Shown here: positions 1 through 10,674 of the stretch, piece by piece | Layout: the number at the start of each line of letters is the position of its first letter | How positions within the stretch are numbered: position 1 is the first letter of the stretch | Program-made: the position numbers and the translations under genes | Notes under the pieces: generated by a model | Database searches by the model: none | What the model saw: the letters and a program-made list of their open reading frames with translations, nothing else | Told to the model about the DNA's origin: nothing | Assembly (NCBI RefSeq): GCF_040954835.1 | Contig: NC_090709.1 | Coordinates: forward strand, 41,300,490-41,364,489 | Direction of reading: 5' to 3' | Origin: Lepisosteus oculatus | Taxonomy: Eukaryota; Chordata; Actinopteri; Semionotiformes; Lepisosteidae | Length of the DNA stretch: 64,000 bases

Positions 1-637
1 TATAAGACTCAATGGACTGGGGTCCCCTGAGTTATAAGACTCATTGGACTGGGGACCCCTGAGCTGTAAGACTCACTGGACTGGGGACCCCTGAGCTGTG
101 AGACTCACTGGACTGGGGACCCCTGAGCTATAAGACTCACTGGACTGGGGTCCCCTGAGCTGTAAGACTCACTGGACTGGGGGACCCCTGAGCTATAAGA
201 CTCACTGGACTGGGGGACCCCTGAGCTATAAGACTCACTGGATTGGGGATCCCTGAGCTGTGAGACTCACTGGACTGGGGTCTCCAGCACCAGGACTGGG
301 GACCCCCGAGCTATGAGACTCACTGGACTGGGGACCCCTGAGCTGTAAGACTCACTGGACTGGGGTCTCCAGCACCAGGATTGGGGACCCCTGAGCTGTG
401 AGACTCACTGGACTGGGGACCCCTGAGCTATAAGACTCACTGGACTGGGGACCCCTGAGCTGTGAGACTCACTGGACTGGGGACCCCTGAGCTGTGAGAC
501 TCACTGGACTGGGGTCTCCAGCACCAGGACTGGGGACCCCCGAGCTATGAGACTCACTGGACTGGGGACCCCTGAGCTGAGACTCACAGGACTGGGGTCT
601 CCAGCACCAGGACTGGGGACCCCCGAGCTATGAGACG
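1..637. repeat. 31-32-bp minisatellite
   Basis: About 20 tandem copies of a unit built on 'gactcactggactgggga' plus 'cccctgagctgt'. Some units carry an inserted 'ctccagcaccagga' variant, giving a higher-order pattern. The array runs off the left edge of the window. No coding potential is claimed. Confidence 0.9.
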
Positions 638-719
638 ATAAGATCTAGAAGATGGGTGACTCACTGTTGTGCCCCTCCATATGGATGTGGACGCTCGTGT
701 TGATGTGTGAGCCTGTGAA

Positions 720-1240
720 GACAGAAGGTCAGCACGTCAGTCCTGTCCCAGCAGGCCCCAGTCACCCCACGGACTTACTGCTCCCCAATTTCGCCTGCAC
801 CCCAACATCCGGGCCACCCCCCTCGCCTGCTCCCCAATATCGCCGGCGCCCCATCGCCTGCACCCCAACATCGCCAGCGCCCCATTGCCTTCTCCCCAAT
901 ATCGGAACCCCAATATATCCACACCCCAATATCAATGCCACATAATCTGATCCCTGGTGTCTGCGCCCCAAGATCAGTGCCTCCCCAATATCGGTGCCCC
1001 AGAATCAATGCCACGTCGTCTGCTCCCCAACATCGCCAGCGCCCCATTGCCTTCTCCCCTGTATATCCACACCCCACTTTTCAGTGCCAATCTGATTCTT
1101 GATGTATGCACCCCAATACCAGCGCCCCCATATCAATGCCACATAATCTGATCCCTGTTGTCTGCGCCCCGAGATCAATGCCTCCCCAATACTGGTGCCC
1201 CAATATCAATGCCACGTCATCGGCTCCCCCACATCCGGGC
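720..1240. repeat. imperfect C-rich tandem repeats
   Basis: Degenerate repeats of 'ccccaatatc' joined to 'aatgccacataatctg' or 'gcctccccaatat'. A larger block of about 170-190 bp recurs at roughly 920-1020 and 1110-1210. Reading frames crossing it on both strands are repeat artefacts rich in Pro/Asn or Gly/Trp. No gene is seen here. Confidence 0.75.
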
Positions 1241-2010
1241 AACCCCACCGCCTGGCGGGGGGGGGGGGGGGCCGCCCGGGAAACGGGGTTTCCCCGCAGG
1301 GGCCGCGCAGGCGCAGAGACGGCGGCCGCGTCGGCTTCGGACTGCAGGGGGGCCGGGCAGCGCGGTTTCGCCGCGGTGAGTACCCCCAAACTTCACTAAA
1401 TTCCAGCGGGGAGAGTTTGTATTTATTTTTTCTGTACAAATCGGTGCTGTTGTGAAGATTCCACGCTGAGGAACATGCGAAACAACCGCTTTTAAGGGGG
1501 GAAAAATAAAATCGTATTGTCTACAGTACAGTAATTGCTGCTCATCGATTACAAACCGCCCGTAACGGCGGCCATTGGCCCGTCGAGGTTCTGTGTGTCG
1601 AGCGTTTTCCTATTCCTCCCCGCCTGGAAGGGGATTTCACTGTAGGAAAACCAGGCACCGTGTGTTGAGGGATAGCCTGGCGCTGAGGCACAGTGAAGAG
1701 GGAAAAAACACACACCCCGCCTTATCCGCGACGGCGAGCGAGGGTGTTTTTTGTATTATTTATTGGACGGTTAATTCCTCATAGCCTCACGGAGCGCCGT
1801 CGAGCGAGTGAAACGACATTAAAACGAGACTCTGGTGTGAAGACGCGGGTCGGTTTGAAACGGTCGTGCGCCGGGCATCCTGGGTAGAAGGGGGGGGCGG
1901 CCGTTGGCCTCCGGGGGCCGTTGCCTGGCAACGGGTTCAAACCCCGCGGCGGGCTGTGTCCGGGAGGGGCGCGCGCGCGCGCGGCCGCGTTTCCGGTCTC
2001 CGGCCCCCGG
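1240..2010. promoter_or_regulatory. CpG-rich probable promoter (RFX, ZNF143-like, NRF1-like sites)
   Basis: This is a GC- and CpG-rich block. It contains an NRF1-like site at 1305-1314 (gcgcaggcgc) and a plausible first-exon donor at about 1375 (cgccgcg|gtgagt, plus strand). On the minus strand a ZNF143/THAP11-like motif (cccaggatgcccggcg) lies at about 1870-1886. A near-palindromic RFX X-box, GTTGCCTGGCAAC, lies at 1920-1932. Such combinations are typical of TATA-less housekeeping or ciliary promoters. The gene it serves is not identifiable, since no convincing coding exon adjoins it. Confidence 0.5.
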
Positions 2011-2044
2011 CGTGACCAGAGCCGGCAGCTGGATCGACAGACTG

Positions 2045-2330
2045 GAGCAGCCCCAGCAGGTGTGTGAGCCCGGCCAGTCCCTGGAGGGGAGACTCCTGGG
2101 GAAAACTGAGGCTGCTGCTGGGAGAGGTGTTAGTGGGGCCAGCAGGGGGCGCTCTCACCCTGCGGTCTGCGTGGGTCCTGATGCCCCAGTATAGTGACGG
2201 GGGACACTGGGCTGTAAACAGGCGCCGTCAAACCGAGGTCCTGACTCTCTGTGCTCATTAACAATCCCGGGGTGTCTCTGGAGAAGAGTAGGGGTGTTAC
2301 CCCAGTATTGTACGTGATGCTGATAAAAGC
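2045..2330 (+). mobile_element. 5S rRNA-headed SINE, 3' truncated
   Basis: The head 'cggccagtccctggagggg' followed by 'agactcctgggg' matches the conserved 3' half of vertebrate 5S rRNA, including its internal promoter region. The body (ccagcagggggcgct, ccccagtatagtgac, aaaccgaggtcctgactc, gaagagtaggggtg) is shared with the copy at 38285-38670. The copy stops short of the usual tail. Confidence 0.75.
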
Positions 2331-2840
2331 AGAAAAGCAGACGCAAAAATAAAAAAATTTTCCCCCTCCTATGAGTTCAACGGTCTTGCCGTCCCGTCTC
2401 CTCACCATTGATCCGATCTGGACCTCGACTGAGCGCCCGTCCTGGCCAATCAATCCGGCATTTTTTTTTTTTTAAAAAGCATTTTTACAGTACTGAACTT
2501 TTGCCCGACGAGCACTTTCCCACGTGTCGTGTTTCCCCCGTGGATTGGTGGGGGGGGGGTGGGTGGAACTGGACCCCACAGCCAGTCGAGTTGATCGGTT
2601 TTGAATGTTTAGCGGTGGAGGTTGTTTGAACCGCCTGGACAGCGCTGTTCCGTGTCCGTGTCCGTGTCCGTGTCCGCGGACGGGAGCTCAGTCTGGCGAT
2701 TTGGTGCGATCAGTACCGTGGCCCACTCTAATTTTTGGACCGACATTTATTTATGCTCGACTTGACTTGGGCTTCATCATAAATAAACGAATACATAAAA
2801 AAAAAACAAGGGAAGTGTGATTATTATATATACATCATAC
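2331..2840. other. no recognisable gene
   Basis: This stretch holds poly-T and poly-A runs (about 2460-2475, 2800) and a short 'gtgtcc' repeat near 2648-2673. No splice-flanked coding exon or known element was recognised. Confidence 0.5.
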
Positions 2841-2843
2841 TTT

Positions 2844-3950
2844 GTCTCAGTCCCGATCAGCGCCGATGCGATTCAGATATTGTCTCAGTACCGATCAGCG
2901 CCGATGCGATTCAGATATTGTCTCAGTACCGATCAGCGCCGATTCAGAAATTGTCTCAGTACCGATCGGCACTGATCCGGCTCAGATATTGTCTCAGTCC
3001 CGATCAGCGCCGATGCGATTCAGAAATTGTCTCAGTACCGATCGGCACCGATGCGACTCAGATTTTGACTCAGTATCGATCAGCGCCGATTCAGATATTG
3101 ACTCGGTACCGATCGGCACTGATGCGATTCAGATATTGTCTCAGTCCCGATCGGCACTGATGCGACTCAGATATTGACTCGGTACCGATCGGCACTGATG
3201 CGATTCAGATATTGTCTCAGTCCCGATCAGCACCGATGCGGCTCAGATATTGACTCAGTACCGATCAGCGCCGATTCAGATATTGTCTCAGTACCGATCG
3301 GCACTGATGCGATTCAGATATTGTCTCAGTGCCGATCGGCACCGATGCGACTCAGATATTGTCTCAGTACCGATCAGCGCCGATTCAGAAATTGTCTCAG
3401 TACCGATCGGCACTGATCCGGCTCAGATATTGTCTCAGTCCCGATCAGCGCCGATTCAGAGTGTCTCAGTAACGATCGGCACTGATCCGGCTCAGATATT
3501 GTCTCAGTACCGATCAGCGCCGACTCAGATTTTGTCTCAGTACCGATTTGCGCCGATGCGACTCAGATTTTGTCTCAGTACCGATCAGCGCCGATGCGAC
3601 TCAGAAATTGTCTCAGTACCGATCAGCGCCGACTCAGATTTTGTCTCAGTACCGATTTGCGCCGATGCGACTCAGATTTTGTCTCAGTACCGATCAGCGC
3701 CGATGCGACTCAGAAATTGTCTCAGTACCGATCAGCGCCGATTCAGATATTGACTCGGTACCGATCGGCACTGATGCGACTCAGATATTGTCTCACTGCC
3801 GATCGGCACCGATGCGACTCAGATATTGACTCAGTACCGATCAGCGCCGATTCAGATATTGTCTCAGTACCGATCGGCACTGATGCGACTCAGATATTGA
3901 CTCAGTCCCGATCAGCGCCGATGCGGCTCAGAAGTGGTCTCAGCGCCGAT
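2844..3950. repeat. 33/38-bp CpG-rich satellite
   Basis: About 30 tandem units of 'gtctcagtaccgatcagcgc' plus 'cgatgcgactcagatatt' (38 bp), alternating with a 33-bp form lacking one 'gatgcgac'. Variants read ggcactgatg or tttgcgccg. The plus-strand Ser/Arg-rich frames across it are artefacts. Its last, decayed units grade into the exon at 4005-4050. Confidence 0.9.
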
Positions 3951-4004
3951 GCGATTAGTCCGCCTTGCGCTCGACCCCGGACCGATTCCAGCTCTCGTAC
4001 TTAC

Positions 4005-4050
4005 TGGCGAGGGAGACCAGCGCCGCTGCGATCAGGACCGAGACCCCCAT
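4005..4050 (-). CDS. isolated first coding exon, hydrophobic N-terminus, gene unknown
   Basis: On the minus strand a start codon in an excellent Kozak context (gccgccATGG) opens 15 codons, MGVSVLIAAALVSLA. A strong donor follows (gcca|gtaagtac), leaving phase 1. The peptide could be a signal peptide or the start of a membrane helix. The sequence upstream is CpG-rich and promoter-like. The next exon would lie at lower coordinates, but none was recognised before the left edge. The DNA of the exon closely matches the adjacent satellite unit, so it may be the source of the satellite or simply a decayed unit that looks like an exon. No gene family is assigned. Confidence 0.35.
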
Positions 4051-4170
4051 GGCGGCCGGCGGCTGTCGGCGAGGAGCAACCCGGGGCGGCTGAGACGCCG
4101 GCTTCGCCCGCTGCGCCTTTTCAGCGCCCGCCGGGGAAGGGTGACTAACGGGATGTGACGCCTGGCTGTA
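4051..4170 (-). promoter_or_regulatory. CpG-rich region upstream of the 4050 start codon
   Basis: A dense run of CpGs (ggcggccggcggc, cgccggcttcgcccgctgcgcc) lies directly upstream of the minus-strand ATG at 4050. It fits a small CpG-island promoter or 5' UTR. No TATA box is seen. Confidence 0.35.
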
Positions 4171-4329
4171 AATACGGCCTGTACTGCCCCTGGTCGGCCG
4201 GAATAGCTCTCAGTTTCCTCTCCCGGGACTATTTCTGTTTCTCCATATTGGTAGACGCGATTAAGAGCCGTTCTCAATTTTAGAAGGCGCCCCCACTCGT
4301 GGTTTAAATTAGAGGCCCACAGCCGCCTT

Positions 4330-4685
4330 TTTTTTTTTTGAGGTGTGGGTTGTCCGGTGCTTTTTGGCCTCAAAGGGAGTGAAGTGAGCTGGGGCAGCAG
4401 TTCTGGACCCCGGGGGTGCTGTCTGTGTGGAGTCTGCATGTTCTCTCTGAGTTTGTATGATGTCCCCTCCAGCTGCTCTGGTTTACTCCCTCAGTCCAGA
4501 GACAGGCTGGTGGGTGAATTGGCTTCTCAGAGAACTGACCCTGCTGTGAGTGTGTGTGTCCTGTGATGGACTGGTGTCCTGTCCAGGGTGTGTGAGTGTG
4601 TGTGTGTCCTTTGATGGACTGGTGTCCTGTCCAGGGTGTGTGAGTGTGTGTGTGTCCTGTGATGGACTGGTGTCCTGTCCAGGGT

Positions 4686-4737
<52 letters not shown>

Positions 4738-5255
4738 TGTGATGGTGATGGACTGGTGTCCCGTCCAGGGTGTGTGTGTGTGTCTGTGTGTGTCCTGTGA
4801 TGGACTGGTGTCCTGTCCAGGGTGTGTGAGTGTCTGTGTGTGTCCTGTGATGGACTGGTGTCCCGTCCAGGGTGTGTGAGTGTGTGTGTGTGTGTCCTGT
4901 GATGGACTGGTGTCCTGTCCAGGGTGTGTGAGTGTGTGTGTCCTGTGATGGACTGGTGTCCTGTCCAGGGTGTGTGAGTGTGTGTGTGTGTCCTGTGATG
5001 GACTGGTGTCCTGTCCAGGGTGTGTGTGTGTGTGTGTCCTGTGATGGACTGGTGTCCTGTCCAGGGTGTGTGAGTGTGTGTGTCCTGTGATGGACTGGTG
5101 TCCTGTCCAGGGTGTGTGAGTGTGTGTGTGTCTCCTGTGATGGACTGCTGTCCTGTCCAGGGTGAACCCTGCCTTGTGCCTCTTGCTTGCTGGGATAGAC
5201 TCTGGAGCCTCTGTGACCCTGGACTGGAAAAAGCTGTTAGTAAATGGATGGTAGT
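4330..5255 (+). mobile_element. SINE with internal minisatellite expansion, copy 1
   Basis: Left part: 'gaggtgtgggttgtccggtg', 'gtggagtctgcatgttctct', 'ctcagtccagagacaggctg', the typical central segment of a widespread fish SINE. The right end is 'ttgctgggatagactctgg' ... 'aaaagctgttagtaaatgg'. Between them, from about 4545 to 5165, the segment 'cctgtgatggactggtgtcc' plus 'tgtccagggtgtgtgag' is repeated about 13 times with variable (TG)n runs. Normal copies of this SINE carry that segment once. Confidence 0.75.
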
Positions 5256-5445
5256 TAAGTGGTAGTACTGCAGCTACACAATAACAGATTTAAATAACAG
5301 TTTTTAAAATATGTTCAGTGAATTTTACACTGTTTTTGCTGTTTTACCTGTAAGTCTATTAAACAGATGTAACTTTGAATCGACAGATTCTATGAATATT
5401 GTAGTATTAAATGTTCTTTCAGCACACAACTGTGTCTGGAGAGAG

Positions 5446-5755
5446 AAGCCGGGGTATCGGCTTCAACCACAGGGCTGGGCAGCTTGTTCCCCACCCCCAC
5501 CCCCCTCTGTGTACAGAAGAGCCCCCTGTCCTGACTGGAGGAGCTCACCCAGCTGTGTCTGAAGAGGAGCCAGGGTATCGGCTTCAACCACAGGGCTGGG
5601 CAGCTTGTTCCACACCCCCACCCCCCTCTGTGTACAGTAGATCCTCCTGTCCTGACTGGAGGAGCTCACCCAGCTGTGTCTGGAGAGGAGCCAGGGTATC
5701 GGCTTCAACCACAGGGCTGGGCAGCTTGTTCCCCACCCCCACCCCCCTCTGTGTA
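5446..5755 (-). repeat. 121-bp satellite from a CR1-like LINE 3' end, 3 copies
   Basis: Units contain 'gccagggtatcggcttcaac', 'cacagggctgggcagcttg' and 'ctgactggaggagctcaccc'. Read on the minus strand a unit encodes TQRVVGVGNKLPSPVVEA followed by DTLASLQTQLGELL. That resembles the conserved C-terminus of CR1/L2-type LINE ORF2 proteins (RVV..WN.LP..VV.A.S...FK..LD). The same unit recurs in six other places in the window. Confidence 0.7.
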
Positions 5756-5976
5756 GGTTTATTTTTTCACCTTTCAGCAGAGTGTGAATGAGTGGATACA
5801 CACAGGGTGAGAGGGAATGTCAAGTCCCTTCAGAATCTGAGCGCAGTGTTGTGTGTGAGTGTGTGCTGTCCAGCACTGTCTACTCATCCAGTCCAGCTGT
5901 AGGCTCAGCTGAATTGAAGGTTCCTATAATACTCTGTTTGATCACTTTGAGTTTGAGAAAAGGGGTATGCACCAAA

Positions 5977-5982
5977 TTTATT
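5977..5982 (-). terminator. poly(A) signal of Ig1
   Basis: AATAAA on the minus strand, about 180 bp past the Ig1 stop codon. The 3' UTR sequence here differs from that shared by Ig2 to Ig8. Confidence 0.5.
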
Positions 5983-6161
5983 TTTTTGTATGATATCCAC
6001 TCCAATCTTAGTCCCACACAAGTATTCAAAAAGCAAAAGAACTGGCAGTTCGTTTCCATTCATACGTAACACGCCCACAAACTTGAACACCACAAAGGGG
6101 CTGAAGAAGGAAAAGCAAAGATCATCACCAGGTGAGAGTCGGCGGGGGTCCGAGCGCCTCT

Positions 6162-9136
6162 CTAGGGGGTCTCTCCTGTCCGGGTCCCGCTGGCCTCTCT
6201 CCGTCTGGACCTGATCTCCGTCGCGATCACGGCGCTGACCAGTCCGGTCAGGCCGCAGGCCACCAGGGAGGTGTGCACTGTGTGGGAGGTGGAGCCCCCT
6301 GCTGGAGGGAAGAGGGTGGTGCAGGAGGGGGGTTAGTCTAGCAGTGGGGAGTCTGGGTTCTCACCCCCCTCCGTCTGCTGCAAGACCCCCAGCCAGCTGG
6401 TCACCCTGTTCCCTGAGGTGACCATCAGTCGCAGGACCAGTGAGGTCATGGAAGGGCAGAGAGGTCTTTGATGGTCAGTGGGACAGTCGGGGTTTCAGTA
6501 CCTGGACTGGGGCTCTCAGTGCTGGGGGCTTCAGCCGTCTTGGGGTCCCCTGAAAAGATGAAAACTCTTGTCTCATGTCTGTCAGATTTACCCGAGAAGG
6601 TCAATAATAGCATCAGGGAAGGAGAGAGAGACACAGGGAGAAGGAGAGGGAGAGACAGACAGGTGAAATCAGTGTGCAGGAGGAGTGAAGCAGCAGACAG
6701 TCGGGGTGTCGGTACCTGGACTGGGGCTCCCAGTGCCGGGGGCTTCAGTAATCTTGGAGTCCCCTGGAATCACAACACACAGGTGAAAGGAGCAACTTGT
6801 AGCAACACTGTGAAACAGCAACAGACAATGAAATCCCTCATCACTTCTGAAACAAATCACATCGCAGATGGACGGGGTCTCTAGTTGGTGGCTTGACTGA
6901 TTAACTGCAATTCCTGTTTACCTGGGGGATTCCTCTGGAGTCGAAGAGCCCCACAGACATGTCCTGGAGCTCAGGAGCAGCACAGGGCAAACTAGACACC
7001 TCCCTGACACCCCCCCCTTCCCCCAGCGTGCAACACAACACAACTTTTCCTGCTGCTCGGCCAGACTGATCTCGCCTCCCTGGTTATTGAGTGCACCTAT
7101 TTCTTAACTGCGTATTTATTTCTGCATTTCCTCTCTCCAGAAAGGTTTCGTTGCAATGATCTGTACCTTATGAATGGCTGTTATTTTAAAGCAACGGATC
7201 CTGTTTATCCTCCTTTCTTGTTATGAATGTTATTAATGTTCATATTTATGGCTTAAATAAGGACAAACAAGTTCAAGATCCTCACCTGCTGTCACCTGTA
7301 GAACCGCAGCAGGCTGCCAGTTACACCTGTACTGGCCAGCGTCTCCAGGTTGTATATTTGTTATCCGGAGGGAGGAATCGTCAAGCAGAGAGAATCTGTG
7401 CTGTGGATCATTAATGCCTTTACTCACTTGTCCATCCTGCTGTCTGGACACCACAAAGGAGATACCATCTCCCTTGAAGACTGTCCACTCTAATTGCTGA
7501 CCGACTGAGGGAGGCTTTCTCACAGCACAGATCAGGATTACAGATCCTCCCTCTGGGACAGTGACAGTGCGGCTCGCTGGACCTGTGGAAGAACAGTCTG
7601 GTGAAGAACAGAACAGGGGCTTGAGGTTTACAAACCATTTATGAGGAACATGGAAGAGGATGTTTCAGACACAAGTGCTGCAGCTGTGTGTATAACCAGT
7701 TAATTCAGTTTTCATTAATGTATATTCACTGTAGTCTTATCTCATTGTTTGTAGATGTTTTCTATTATTAACCGAAGTTCCTGTGTTTTATCATCGCAGG
7801 ATATTGCTATAATGGCCAGGACTGGGGCTCTGATGGGAGACAGTCCACTGGAGACAATTGTCTCCTGTCCAAGGACTGGGGCTCTCATGTGAGACAGTCC
7901 ACTGGAGACAGCTGTCTCCTGTCCCAGGACTGGGGCTCTCATGTGAGACAGTTGTTACTCAGTGCAGAAACTAATGGCGGAGAGTCCATAGAAAATCACA
8001 GGACATTGTGAAAATCAGACACTTGCAACATCTTTGCGCAGTTTCCTGTCCAACTGTTAACCTGCAGCTGAAATTTCCTTTTCACTGTGAAAACTGAAGC
8101 TCCTGCCTCACAGAGGTGAATTGAAGTTCAATTGAAGTTGAAGATGATCTTTGCTACGTTGAGGAGATGTTTTTTTTTTAAAACATCTCTTGTCCGCATG
8201 CAGGTTATCAAAATGTCTTGTGAAGAACATCCTTGTCCTTCAGGCAGCTCTGAGCCAGACAGTTTCTCCAGAAATACCGACCTCCTCATCCCAGAACTCA
8301 ACACGTCAGATCCCCAGAAGCCTTCAAAATCCGTCCCGTTCACAATCCGGATGTCGAAATAACATTTAGACACAGGCGTATAACACCAGTGTTTCCCTGA
8401 ATTCCACTGTTTTACATTATACTCAACAATTCAAACTAGCAATATCTGCGATACACTTATATGAGTATTTAATAACCCTTATCATGTTTTAGGCAAGAAA
8501 TGTTGGAAAAACATTATTATTAATAGAATTATAACTGTGTATTGGCACCTACTACACAAGTGTAATAGGTGTATAAAAGCAGTATTTCTCTTAGTAAAGT
8601 TGTATATATAAGGAAAACAATTGGTTTTATTCTTAAGTTTTGTTTTAGAGTACAATTATCTGCGGTACATTATATTTTGATGATGAAAACTGTAAATGCA
8701 ATTTAATCACATCGCGTGCCGATTTGAAATCCCTCAGGCTGTAGAAAACCCGTGCTGAAGAAACACTAGTGACGCAGTAGTGATACTAGTGATCGTGCGT
8801 CTGTAGTGACACGAGACCTGTCACTCCAGATGTGCTCCAGGTGTGTGAGACCAGCAGACAGGGGCCCCACTGCTGGAGCCTCAGGGGGGGTCAGAACAGT
8901 GTGGAAATCCTGCCCCCCCCCCCCACACTGACACTGGGAGCCCCCTCACTCTCCAGCCCCCCACACTGACACTGGGAGCCCCCTCACTCTCCAGCCCCCC
9001 ACACTGACACTGGGAGCCCCCTCACTCTCCAGCCCCCCCGAGAGAAGACAGTCCTGCTCTTACCTGAGAGGGATCCTCCGGCCAGGGAGAGGAGGACCAG
9101 CAGGAGAAGCTCTGGGGCTCCTCTGAGTCCCTCCAT
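6162..9136 (-). CDS. Ig1: single-Ig-domain membrane receptor
   Basis: Five exons are read (high to low): 9064-9136 signal peptide (MEGLRGAPELLLLVLLSLAG...), 7286-7582 V-like Ig domain, 6716-6763 and 6502-6549 stalk, and 6162-6301 membrane plus tail with stop. All have GT-AG borders in phase 1. The joined frame is 606 nt, 201 residues. The Ig domain has B-strand Cys (ILICAV), C-strand Trp (LEWTV) and F-strand Cys (GDAGQYRC). The stalk exons encode 16-residue Pro/Ser/Thr-rich pieces ending SPSPG. The last exon gives TSLVACGLTGLVSAVIAT and a short basic tail with no tyrosine. It is the most divergent minus-strand paralog (WTVFKGDGISFVV against WSVTPRGGVDHTV) and has its own 3' UTR. Family membership beyond Ig superfamily is unknown. 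Confidence 0.7.
7806..7950. repeat. 54-bp palindromic unit, 2-3 copies
   Basis: Units with 'agtccactggagacagctg' followed by 'tctcctgtcccaggactggg'. This is the same unit that forms the 17-copy array at 26397-27315. The centre is the palindrome GGAGACAGCTGTCTCC. Confidence 0.8.
8926..9040. repeat. 38-bp intron-1 minisatellite of Ig1, 3 copies
   Basis: Unit 'cacactgacactgggagccc' plus 'cctcactctccagccccc', just inside intron 1 near the exon 1 donor. The transcribed strand is G-rich. The same repeat occupies this position in Ig2 to Ig6 and Ig9. Confidence 0.85.
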
Positions 9137-9262
9137 GACTCTGCGCTCTGAGAGAGTGAACTGAGGGAGCTCAGCTCTTCCTCTCCTGCCTGCAGCTGTG
9201 TGTCTGTGACGGGGCTGGGCGAGAGAGGGGCTGTGATGTCACCCACCTGCCCCTAGAGGCTT
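9137..9262 (-). promoter_or_regulatory. Ig1 proximal promoter / 5' UTR
   Basis: The upstream block is conserved in Ig1 to Ig6. It carries an ETS/PU.1-type site (AGAGGAAG, 9177-9184) and a CRE-like TGACATCA (9234-9241) on the minus strand. No TATA box is seen. Function is inferred from conservation and motif type only. Confidence 0.45.
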
Positions 9263-9399
9263 TTTTGTAATAGAATAGCACTCATGGTTTCCTCTCCCAA
9301 CCTTATTTCTGTTTCTCCGTATTTAGACGCGAATAACAGCCGTACACAATTTTAGAAGGCGCATACAGAAGTTTAAATTAGAGGCCCACAGACGCTTTT

Positions 9400-10385
9400 T
9401 TTTTTTTGAGGTGTGGGATGTCCGGTGCTTTTTGGCCTCAAAGAGGTTGGGCAGTGCTGCCTCGCGGCTCTGGGGCTCCCGATACGATTCTGTACCTCGG
9501 GGTGCGGTCTGGGTGGAGTCTGCATGTTCTCCCTGCGTTTTGTATGGGGTTCCCTCCAGCTGCTCTGGTTTCCTCCCTCAGTCCAGAGACAGGCTGGTGG
9601 GTGAATTGGCTTCTCAGAGAACTGAGCCTGCTGTGAGTGTGTGTGTCCTGTGATGGACTGGTGTCCTGTCCAGGGTGTGTAAGTGTGTGTGTGTGTCCTG
9701 TGATGGACTGGTGTCCTGTCCAGGGTGTGTGAGTGTGTGTGTGTGTCCTGTGATGGACTGGTGTCCTGTCCAGGGTGTGTGTGTGTGTGTGTGTCCTGTG
9801 ATGGACTAGTGTCCTGTCCAGGGTGTGTGTGTGTGTGTCCTGTGATGGACTAGTGTCCTGTCCAGGGTGTGTGAGTGTGTTTGTGTGTCCTGTGATGGAC
9901 TGGTGTCCTGTCCAGGGTGTGTGAGTGTGTGTGTGTGTGTCCTGTGATGGACTGGTGTCCTGTCCAGGGTGTGTGAGTGTGTGTGTCCTGTGATGGACTG
10001 GTGTCCTGTCCAGGGTGTGTGAGTGTGTGTGTCCTGTGATGGACTGGTGTCCTGTCCAGGGTGTGTGAGTGTGTGTGTGTGTCCTGTGATGGACTGGTGT
10101 CCTGTCCAGGGTGTGTGAGTGTGTGTCTCCTGTGATGGACTGCTGTCCTGTCCAGGGTGTGTGAGTGTGTGTGTCCTGTGATGGACTGGTGTCCTGTCCA
10201 GGGTGTGTGAGTGTGTGTGTCCTGTGATGGACTGGTGTCCTGTCCAGGGTGTGTGAGTGTGTGTGTCTCCTGTGATGGACTGGTGTCCAGGGTGAACCCT
10301 GCCTTGTGCCTGTTGCTTGCTGGGATAGACTCTGGACCCCCTGTGACCCTGGACTGGAAAAAGCTGTTAGTAAATGGATGGTAGT
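9400..10385 (+). mobile_element. SINE with internal minisatellite expansion, copy 2
   Basis: Same element and flanks as 4330-5255: the 'aattttagaaggcgc' and 'gtttaaattagaggcccaca' segments upstream match too, so the two copies are a segmental duplication. The internal 'cctgtgatggactggtgtcc' segment is amplified about 14 times between 9640 and 10290. Confidence 0.75.
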
Positions 10386-10674
10386 TAAGTGGTAGTACTG
10401 CAGCTACATAATAACAGATTTAAATAACAGTTTTTAAAATATGTTCAGTGAATTTTACACTGTTTTTGCTGTTTTACCTGTAACTCTATTAAACAGATGT
10501 AACTTTGAACTTTGAATTATCGACAGATAATATGAATATTGTAGTATTAAATGTTCTTTCAGCACACAACTATGTCTTTGTCTTTTCTATATCATCATGG
10601 AAAGATAAGAACAGCTACAGGTGGGAGCTCATTTTGCCCATTGTTAGGTAGTAAGTGGGTAGTTGATTCATGGA

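Larger units (their letters stand above)
7583..9063 (-). other. Ig1 intron 1
   Basis: The intron holds about 2.5 copies of the 54-bp palindromic unit (about 7806-7950), a hairpin near 8165-8190 (gagatgtttt, T loop, aaaacatctc), AT-rich unique DNA (8380-8700) and the C-rich 38-bp minisatellite next to the exon 1 donor. No exon was found in it. Confidence 0.6.

Noticed and set aside
2045-2330. Functional 5S rRNA gene
   Set aside because: Only the 3' half of 5S rRNA is matched, with mutations, and the sequence continues into a SINE body.
2842-4148. Plus-strand Ser/Arg-rich open frames (up to 192 codons)
   Set aside because: These are artefacts of the 33/38-bp satellite. Several overlapping frames are open at once and no start context or homology supports them.
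4550-5265. Cys/Val-rich plus-strand frames
   Set aside because: TG-rich SINE minisatellite, not coding.
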